From: Argyresthia goedartella
Lineage: Eukaryota > Arthropoda > Insecta > Lepidoptera > Argyresthiidae
DNA length: 64,000 nucleotides
Assembly: GCA_949825045.1 (NCBI GenBank)
Contig: OX463818.1
Span: forward strand, 34,054,906-34,118,905
Direction: 5' to 3'
This document shows, piece after piece, positions 57,225 to 64,000 of the stretch. The position numbers were made by a program, and so were the translations under genes. The number at the start of each line of letters is the position of its first letter. Position 1 is the stretch's first letter. The notes beneath the pieces were generated by a model that worked only from the letters and a program-made list of their open reading frames with translations, searched no databases and was not told where the DNA came from.

Positions 57225-57722
57225 ATAGTAGTTTATGTGACTGCTACGTAATGGAGGGCATTAAAACCCGAGAGTGGGTTTATGAAACAAGCCGAAGGCG
57301 AGTTTCATAATAATATCACTCGAGAGTTTTAATACCTAATAATGTACAGTTACATACACTAGTTTATCTACACACATATCATAAGTTCTCTTTGATGTGT
57401 TTAGGAACCGCAGGTTTGACCGGCATTGTGGCACTGCAATTGTTTAGCTTGTTCTGTAGTACCAACTTCACGCAGGCGGGCGTCGGCGTTCGAAATTTGA
57501 ACGTCAGTACCAACTTCACAGACAAACTAGGGACGGCACGCAGGCGGGCGTCGGCGTTCGAAATTTTAATGTCATAATATGTAGAAAAATTACACATTAT
57601 GCTCATAATGTGTAATTTTTCAGATAAGAAATGAGTTTTCACCAAGTAGTTTAACATTATGGTGATCGTAACGTGCGGTTTTTGTACGCAGTAAAGAGGG
57701 TTTATGATACGTGTGTAGATAA
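57225..57722 (-). repeat. Two-hairpin dispersed repeat, copy 5, two internal units
   Basis: Module 1 stem: GGGCATTAAAACCCGAGAG (57256-57274) with its reverse at 57317-57336. Module 2 stem: TTTATCTACACACATATCAT (57363-57382) with its reverse near 57695-57721. Two GC-rich units (57463 and about 57540). Confidence 0.85.
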
Positions 57723-58069
57723 AAGTATTTAAAAATATATCAAAATATTAGAGGACAATCTTACACAAATCGAATTAGCCCCATAGTAAGCTCAATAAAG
57801 CTTGTGTTATGGGTTACACAGATGACGTTTTGGATGAGGACTTTTTATTTACACAGACTTCATTCGGATCCCAGCGGGGAGGAAGAAATAGGGCTTGGAC
57901 TTGATGTCGGTTTTTTGAAAGTTTTTACTTGGTGAATTATTAGTATAATTTTATGTATTTGTATTGATATTATGTATTTATAAACATATCGGTAAGTTAT
58001 TTATTATTTTAATTATTGAACGTTGTGCACATAGGTTTACCTGTTCTTCAATGTATCCTCTCCTGTAAT

Positions 58070-58190
58070 CCTAGGTTTGCTGGAAGAAATCTCTTTTTAA
58101 AGATAAGCTCGCCTTTGTACACCTAGTTGCCATTTTGATGTATCTGTATCTTCTGTTTTTGTGCAATAAAGTATAAAGTATAAGTATAGA
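58070..58190 (+). mobile_element. LINE 3' end with conserved stem-loop
   Basis: AGGTTTGCTGGAAGAAATCT, CTTTTTAAAGATAAGCTCGC, CTTTGTACACC, then TGTGCAATAAAGTATAAAGT. ORF part absent. Confidence 0.7.
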
Positions 58191-58251
58191 GTATTTACAA
58201 ATAGCTGTTTGCCCTATTTGGGGTGGCAGAGGCACGATAGCGCCTGTGTTG

Positions 58252-58450
58252 GTGACCTCTGTGGCACTGAGGTTTTTGCTGTGCCTACTCTGCGAGAGGT
58301 CCAGGATTCGATCTCTGGCGATAAAGAAAAAATCCCCAGGCCTTGGATGTTTATACTCGTATGTGTGTGACGTCACCGATTCTGGTTCCCACGATACAGG
58401 GTATCCTAATATGGGGCCAGAAGCAATGTTTGTGTCTGTATGTAATTTTT
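58252..58450 (+). mobile_element. tRNA-derived SINE (family 2)
   Basis: GTGACCTCTGTGGCACTGAG, B box GGATTCGATCT (58314-58324), then TGTGTGTGACGTCACCGATT, CTGGTTCCCACGATACAGGG and GGGGCCAGAAGCAATG. Family 1 body pieces in both directions follow at 58500-58625. Confidence 0.75.
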
Positions 58451-58890
58451 TACTGTTACCACGATGGGTTAGCTCGCAAAACGAAGTATTGATTAACCGA
58501 CCAATCGTGGCCACAGCTGTGCAAATGCCATCCGTATGGGAAAAGTGGTCGCGCTTTTTAATGCCACCTCCTTTTTGCGTGACATGGTGACAGCCCATCG
58601 CCGCAACTCAGATATTTTCCGTGATTAACAGGCTTTGATTAGAAGCCCGCTCGTCTCCTTGAATATTAAGTTTAAGCTGAACAAGCAATTAAACTTGTCT
58701 CACCGTGACTACGTGAGGGACAGATCGATCGACGGGCTAATAAACCCTTCACGTCGACGGAACGGAAGCTATACGTACAGAATGGGCCATTTGAAAGGGT
58801 CAGTATGGCGCAATCAGAAACTGTAACAGATAGAAGTTTTTTTTCCCGTTAGGCACATAAAACTGCATCATTCTAATTTTTCCCTTAAGA

Positions 58891-59122
58891 GTTCCCTTTT
58901 ATATACAATGAATCGATTGGAAAGTATTCCCTTTTATATATGATGAATCAATTGAAAAGTGTTCCCTTTTATATACAATGAATCAATTGGAAAGTTTTCC
59001 TTTTTATATACAATGAATCAATTGGAAAGTGTTCCGTTTTATTTACAATGATCTATTGGAAAGTGTTCCGTTTTATATACAATGATAAATTGGAAAGTGT
59101 TCCCTTTTATAAATGCATCAAT
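58891..59122 (+). repeat. 35-bp tandem array, about 6.5 units
   Basis: Unit TTCCCTTTTATATACAATGA plus ATCAATTGGAAAGTG, 34-35 bp, with scattered changes (TTCCG, ATTTACA). Confidence 0.9.
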
Positions 59123-60350
59123 GTGCCCATACTTTGTAAAAACAGTGTATTTGACGAAAAATAGTGTAGTGGTTAGTCACAAGCTATAGAAGTAAGGCCA
59201 CAATTTAAAGATTTTTAGGTATTTATCACTTAAAAAAATAATTATTTTTGCTTCAGTGTCGTATAAATAACCGAATATAAATAGATGCCACATTTCTGCT
59301 GCTATCGGTGGGTAAGGTTCCCAGAAGGCTGGCGGCGTTGCTTCGCTGTTATGTATTTATTTACATAGCTTTTATTTATATTTATACATTGACATTCAAA
59401 GGTGATGGAAAACATTATGATGAAACTTTTATTTCTCCATAGCTGTGGTGATTTTTTTATTATTATCGCAGCTGGTCTCTGGTACCCTGACGTGATTGAC
59501 AGTGTCAATCGTGTCTACCTGTCAATAACTTATTTTCTTGGAAAACATTCTAATTACAAAGTCTGTGGTGATCTGTGGTATTGCAGGTCGTCGTTCATAA
59601 TTTATTTATTTCAAAAAAATTACATATTCGAAACAGGAAGCTAGGCTTAGCTAGAATAGAGTAATGTTAAAAAGAGCCGCCATTTCTATAGGCTTTTCAA
59701 TAATTTTAAATTTTCGTTTCACGAAACGAAATCAAACACTTTTTGATGAAATTTGAGTATCGCAAACGTTCTCAATAACAGGGATATCTCGGTGCCGAGT
59801 GTCTCCGAAACTTTTCGAATTATTGGGAGAAAATAAGTTATTTGAGTAAACTTTGGCAATTCGATTAAACAGTGCAAATATCTGAGCGGATGTTCAATCC
59901 AACAATGCTGCGGATCTTATGTGCGTACGGTACGAATCTTATGTTACGTACTCTCTTAAATACTTACCAATGTAGTTATGTACATATTACAGTAAGCGAG
60001 GATATAAGCTGGGCCGCCTTAGATACTTGTTTATTAAGGCGGTGGGCCCAGCTGATTCCTTGGCTCACTTATCTACAGCGCGTTCACAATACCTTTTCCC
60101 TCACCTTCTAACCTCAAAATAGCACCTTCGCCGCTTGATTTTAGGTTTTCAGGCGGAAAAACTCGATTCGTAACTCGTTCGAAAAGGCTTCTTTACAAAC
60201 CTCGCAACGCAACCTTCGGCTCGTGGACGTAAACTTCTCGGTTCGTAAATATATGCCTTTGGGAACTCGTACGAAATATCAATGCCTGGATTCGCGGCGT
60301 CATCGTCATTACGGCTTTCAAACGATTGCATAGGTAACATAAACATAAAC
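59122..60350. other. No gene recognised
   Basis: Contains GGTGATGGAAAACATTATGA near 59401 (a SINE body piece). An inverted pair TGGGCCGCCTTAGATACTTG / TAAGGCGGTGGGCCCAGCTG near 60008-60055 forms a short stem. Confidence 0.4.
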
Positions 60351-60518
60351 ATGTATATACTGGTACATACATGGCTTCTGGCCCCACAATAGGATACCTT
60401 GTATCGTGGAAACTAGAAACAGGGACGTCACACCATAAACTTTTATTTTCCACCGGGGTTTGAACCCAGGATCTCCCACTTGGGAGGCAGAGCCACGAGC
60501 CGCAACGCCACACACGGC
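60350..60518 (-). mobile_element. tRNA-derived SINE (family 2)
   Basis: Minus strand: GTGTGGCGTTGCGGCTCGTG, B box GGTTCAAACCC, TGTGACGTCCCTGTTTCTAG and GTATCCTATTGTGGGGCCAG. A separate head-like piece (GTCCAGCGTTCGAATCCAGC) follows on the plus strand at 60559. Confidence 0.75.
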
Positions 60519-60949
60519 ATGACGTCAGTACGTGCACAGATCACGTGACGGCATTGCAAGTCCAGCGTTCGAATCCAGCCACTGGAATAATGTGTAACGT
60601 GTCTATATTATACTTTTGTACGAGTATATTCAAGTCAAAAATACATCTCGCCTCTATGAGTCGTAATTTTAGTAGCCGATTAATAAGACAGTGGCAATGA
60701 CCTGCTAACCAAATACTACACAAAGGGTTGTTTATCAAATTAAACATGTTTTAATACAGACATTAATTAGGGTAACCCCAGAAGGGTAACTGGGCGCAGC
60801 CACCATTGGCAGATTTATGGGCCGGGCGTATGTAGCTTAGAGAACAATTATAGGATTTTAATTAGAATTAAAAGTTGATTACTCTCGCTTGTTGCGTAGA
60901 AGTTAAAAATATCACATTTTTCTCTACCGAGAAGACGTAAAGATCCGGC

Positions 60950-61292
60950 CAAGTGCGAGTCAGACCCGCGCACGAAGGGTTCCGTGCAATTATCTATTAA
61001 AACGGCAAAAAAACACGTTTGTAGTATGGGAACCCCCCTTAAATATTTGTTGAATTTTTATATATTTATTTATTTTTAAAGTGAATATATAAATAAATAT
61101 TCTGTGAATATTTCAGGCGTCTACCTGTTGCCGTTATCAATAACGAGCAAATACGAGGAAATAAAACGTTTGTTGTATGGGAGCCCCCTTAAATATTTTA
61201 ATTCTGTTTTTTAGTGTTCCTTTTTATAGCGGCAACAAATGCGGTTCATGAGAATAGGGTCCCGTTTGGAACCCTTCGGGTACGGAATCCTA
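60950..61292 (+). repeat. GGGTTCCGT-type dispersed element, complete
   Basis: Starts CCGGCCAAGTGCGAGTCAGA, CGCGCACGAAGGGTTCCGTG; two similar inner blocks ACGTTTGTAGTATGGGA and ACGTTTGTTGTATGGGA; ends CCGTTTGGAACCCTTCGGGT. Confidence 0.7.
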
Positions 61293-61368
61293 CAAATCAC
61301 AGCGTAACACTGTTTACGATACGGAGAGGCTAAGACGCTTTGAATACAATTGACTTCCTTATACAACT

Positions 61369-61743
61369 ATTGTATATGTCACCGTAAGATAGTCAAAACC
61401 GTTAATTAATCAACTAACCGTTTTTTTCTCGTAAGTTGGTCAACTAAGTTAGTAAACTGTAGCGTACTGCTTACTATTTGACGCGTTAGTTGATGGTTAA
61501 AATCTTTAAATAGTAAACTGGTTTAACCTTGAATTGCAAACGCAATACCAGGGCAAACACTGAGGTAGCTTAGGTGAAGATTAGAGGGGGCGAGAGCCAG
61601 AAGCGAAAAGCCCCCGAATAGTCTTCGTGTTAGGTTGACATGTAAGAAAAAAGAAACGTTAAATATAAACCCTGTCGGTCTGGTTTACTTTCTATCGCTA
61701 GTTGATCAACTAACGGTTTTGACTATCTTCCGGTGACGTATAC
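61369..61743. mobile_element. GTCACCGTAAGATAGTC element with inverted ends
   Basis: The left end GTATATGTCACCGTAAGATA (continuing GTCAAAACCGTTA) is mirrored on the right (TTTTGACTATCTTCCGGTGA, CGTATAC). Inner ends ATCAACTAAC / GTTGATCAACTAAC also pair. About 375 bp, no frame. A reduced copy is at 49480-49795. Confidence 0.75.
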
Positions 61744-62330
61744 ATTATAATACAATAATATAATGATTATATTATTGTATATCTCAGATAACTAAAATAT
61801 TATTGTATGCCTCAGTTGTTATCAATTTCTTCTGTTTGGACTGGGAAGTTGTCTTTCTGTATCCTGGGTGTATCTAGGCAAGATAGTATCAAATAATACG
61901 GTAACGCCTTAGTACAAACAAATGCCTTGATATCTCCTAAATTTATCTTTAGATACTCGTCAAAGAGAACATGATTACCTCCACAGATTTCCAGAACCAC
62001 AGGAAACTGAGGGATAACAAATAAAAAGGAGAGATCGATGTGGTTGCTTAATTAAGACTCTATTCATAGTATCAGTATGATGAGGATACAATCATTCAAA
62101 GGCGTTCTGTATTGAAAGGCCTCCATTCAGCGGACGATAAAAAGTGATCGGCAAAAATATTGCAAATGAGGCAATATTCGAACGAGTTTTTTGAAGGATC
62201 CGTTCGAGTAGCGGCTCTCAACGGGTTTGTGGTCTGTTTTTATATATTTTTTTTTTTGCAAATATCAGGTATTTTATAGATCGACACAGAGCATTGATAA
62301 TGTTAGCTAATTGCGCACTAGGACTGTCCT
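61743..62330. other. No gene recognised; one short palindrome
   Basis: Perfect 15-bp arms ATACAATAATATAAT around G61765 (61750-61780). Confidence 0.5.
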
Positions 62331-62400
62331 GCCTTGGTTTGCTGGAAGAAATCTCTTTTTAGAGATATAGTTCGTTTTAGTTATAACATTTCTTGTAATT
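62330..62400 (+). mobile_element. LINE 3' end fragment with stem-loop
   Basis: GGTTTGCTGGAAGAAATCTC, TTTTTAGAGATATAGTTCGT. Short copy of the same 3' end as 58070. Confidence 0.6.
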
Positions 62401-62734
62401 AAAATGAATATGAATAGCGAAAGCATGGCGGAGGCTAAGTTATGAAAAATAAGAAACTTTTTTATCGTTTAACCAGTCATTAAATACTCTTTTTTGTGTG
62501 ACAGGGGGCTCGCCCATACAGTACATTGTACTTAAGATAAATATGTCAGTAACTGTTTGGTTGGTTCTGGCCTATTTCGTGGCTTAATAGATTATCTAAT
62601 TTGTCTGCCCTGAAACGCTTCCGGATCCTGGCGACAGGTCAGCACAGACCTTGCTGTTAATATTTTTGTAATTATTTATCCCTGATTATTCATCACGATA
62701 ATTCATATTATAATATTTGTATACCTTAAGCAAA

Positions 62735-62885
62735 ACCAATTTTTAAAAGAGATCTAAAAATCAATCTGTGGGAGTTTCTACGCCCCTCTTCTCCTACAGT
62801 GGTCCAATGTTGAAAAATGGCAATGACGATTGCTAAGTATATGTGAATAGATACAGTAATAAAGACATTTGGAATTTGGAATTTG
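62735..62885 (+). mobile_element. LINE 3' end (AAAGAGATCTAAAAATCAA type)
   Basis: AAAGAGATCTAAAAATCAAT, CTGTGGGAGTTTCTACGCCC, then AGTAATAAAGACATTTGGAA with a TTGGAAT-repeat tail. Best-kept copy of this 3' end in the window. Confidence 0.75.
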
Positions 62886-63008
62886 GTGAGTAAGCAGGGA
62901 AACCAATGACAGACATAAAAGGAAAGTCGAATCGGGGAAATGGAAAGTCACTCACTTGACCGGCAACTGTTTCAATTGTTACTGGAAGAGGTACACCTCA
63001 CTTAAATA

Positions 63009-63046
63009 AAGGATTAGGCAAATACAAACGTATTTGCCTAATCCTT
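63009..63046. repeat. Hairpin, 17-bp arms, 4-base loop
   Basis: AAGGATTAGGCAAATAC (63009-63025), AAAC, GTATTTGCCTAATCCTT (63030-63046). Confidence 0.95.
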
Positions 63047-63539
63047 AAATAATTATTTTTTAATTCCGCTGTAAAAGGAATGCTTGCAAGTCACCACTAT
63101 TGTCACCTTTATAAACCTTTTAATCGCAGTTTAAAAATGCGACTGTTTTTTTTCGCGCTGCGGCTACGATAGTTTGGTTTTTAACAGTTTACACTCTCGA
63201 GGGTATACGTTTTGTATAATGTCGCACCACTGTTACTTCTGAATAGAATCCGCTGAGGTACAGTCGTTACCTCGTATTGAGGAGCGCCCGTCGACTATTG
63301 ACTATTATAACCAACCCAGCGGTGGATCATTAAGCTGACACTATTCACATGAAGTTGGTTTCGTCGCGACTGAAGCAAATCATGTGAATTTCTTGGAAAT
63401 TTTATGTTAAAAAGTTTGACAACGTGTCGAAGTTCAGCAGGGAAAAAGGCCGCCATTATGATGGCCCAAGATCGGACGAAATGGACATCTGTACTGCGAG
63501 AAAACGTCAAAGATTCTATACTAACATCATAGACTATAA

Positions 63540-63720
63540 CGTCAGATTGATGTGACTCAAGGGTCCATATTAGGTCCTTTCTTATTTTTGTTCTATATTA
63601 ACGATGTGCCTTGCATGATTCAGAATTTGTCAAACATTGTGTTATTTGCTGATGATACATCCTTATATTTAAAGTAGATCGACAAATAATGCTTCATAAT
63701 TGGTTTACTGTTAACAATCT
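63540..63720 (+). pseudogene. LINE RT fragment
   Basis: [20 protein letters not shown] then [14 protein letters not shown] motifs B and C. Same family as 107-245 and 56397-56690. The sequence to 64000 has no other recognised feature. Confidence 0.75.
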
Positions 63721-64000
63721 AGTGTTTATGTGAAAATAACAAAACTTGGAATTCACTTTGCCTAATGTTAATTTGCTTGTAGGGCACGTATAACACCGAA
63801 AGTCTTTTGAGGCGTCGTAGTATCTATGTTGTTAAAAAGCATACATACCACCATTTCCCGCGCTGGTCACCCTACGCGTAACGTCTTAGTCCTTTTCTTC
63901 TTTTAAGACAATGCTTCATTGTATTCCAACAATGGCGGATGAAAACAGGCTTCTTAACTATAGAAACAATTATATTCTTTAATATTTTTAAAATAACAAT

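Noticed and set aside
58071..58598. 175-codon minus-strand frame
   Set aside because: It is the antisense of a LINE 3' end and a SINE joined by chance.
63009..63046. Hairpin considered as a pre-microRNA
   Set aside because: Perfect 17-bp stem and 4-base loop are too short and too perfect for a typical precursor; more like a foldback fragment.

Overview
The window looks like insect nuclear DNA, most probably from a moth or butterfly. It is AT-rich and crowded with decayed transposons of the kinds common in Lepidoptera: jockey-, R1- and RTE-like LINEs, tRNA-derived SINEs, a mag-like Ty3/gypsy element, TA-flanked MITEs and a Crypton-type recombinase. Nothing suggests a bacterium or a free virus. 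The organism call is inferred from this repeat content and from one host gene.

The main result is a host gene on the minus strand, split over 8 kb (34750-42916). Three exons join in frame into a 107-residue secreted precursor with a signal peptide, an acidic spacer, a Gly-Lys-Arg site and a C-terminal eight-cysteine knottin. That knottin matches the insect agatoxin-like neuropeptide family. Its last intron has two candidate 3' splice sites 30 nt apart, and both place a Lys-Arg cleavage site before the knottin. The introns are full of repeats.

Layout: 1-1975 holds LINE reverse transcriptase (RT) fragments. 2206-6776 is a complete Ty3/gypsy LTR element with identical 132-bp LTRs and an unbroken 1390-codon gag-pol frame. 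7086-13336 holds LINE and BEL/Pao-like remains. 13339-14551 is a broken Crypton-like tyrosine recombinase. 14655-15692 is an R1-like RT. 18041-22910 holds RTE, gypsy and LINE remains. 25540-29560 is a LINE remnant with two OTU-protease-like segments. 30905-31420 is a transposon-associated ORF. 33272-42916 is the host gene and its repeat-filled introns. 43810-47920 is a unit bounded by inverted repeats and carrying a broken nuclease-like gene. 48000-64000 holds scattered LINE, SINE and MITE copies, including a longer LINE at 53960-56370.

Small-scale structure is unusually rich. There are perfect palindromes of 60 and 44 bp, hairpins with 51- and 22-bp arms, two coding regions apparently broken by short inverted duplications, and a five-copy dispersed repeat built of two hairpin modules. 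Only the knottin precursor and the Ty3/gypsy polyprotein look like intact protein products. Boundaries of decayed repeats are approximate.
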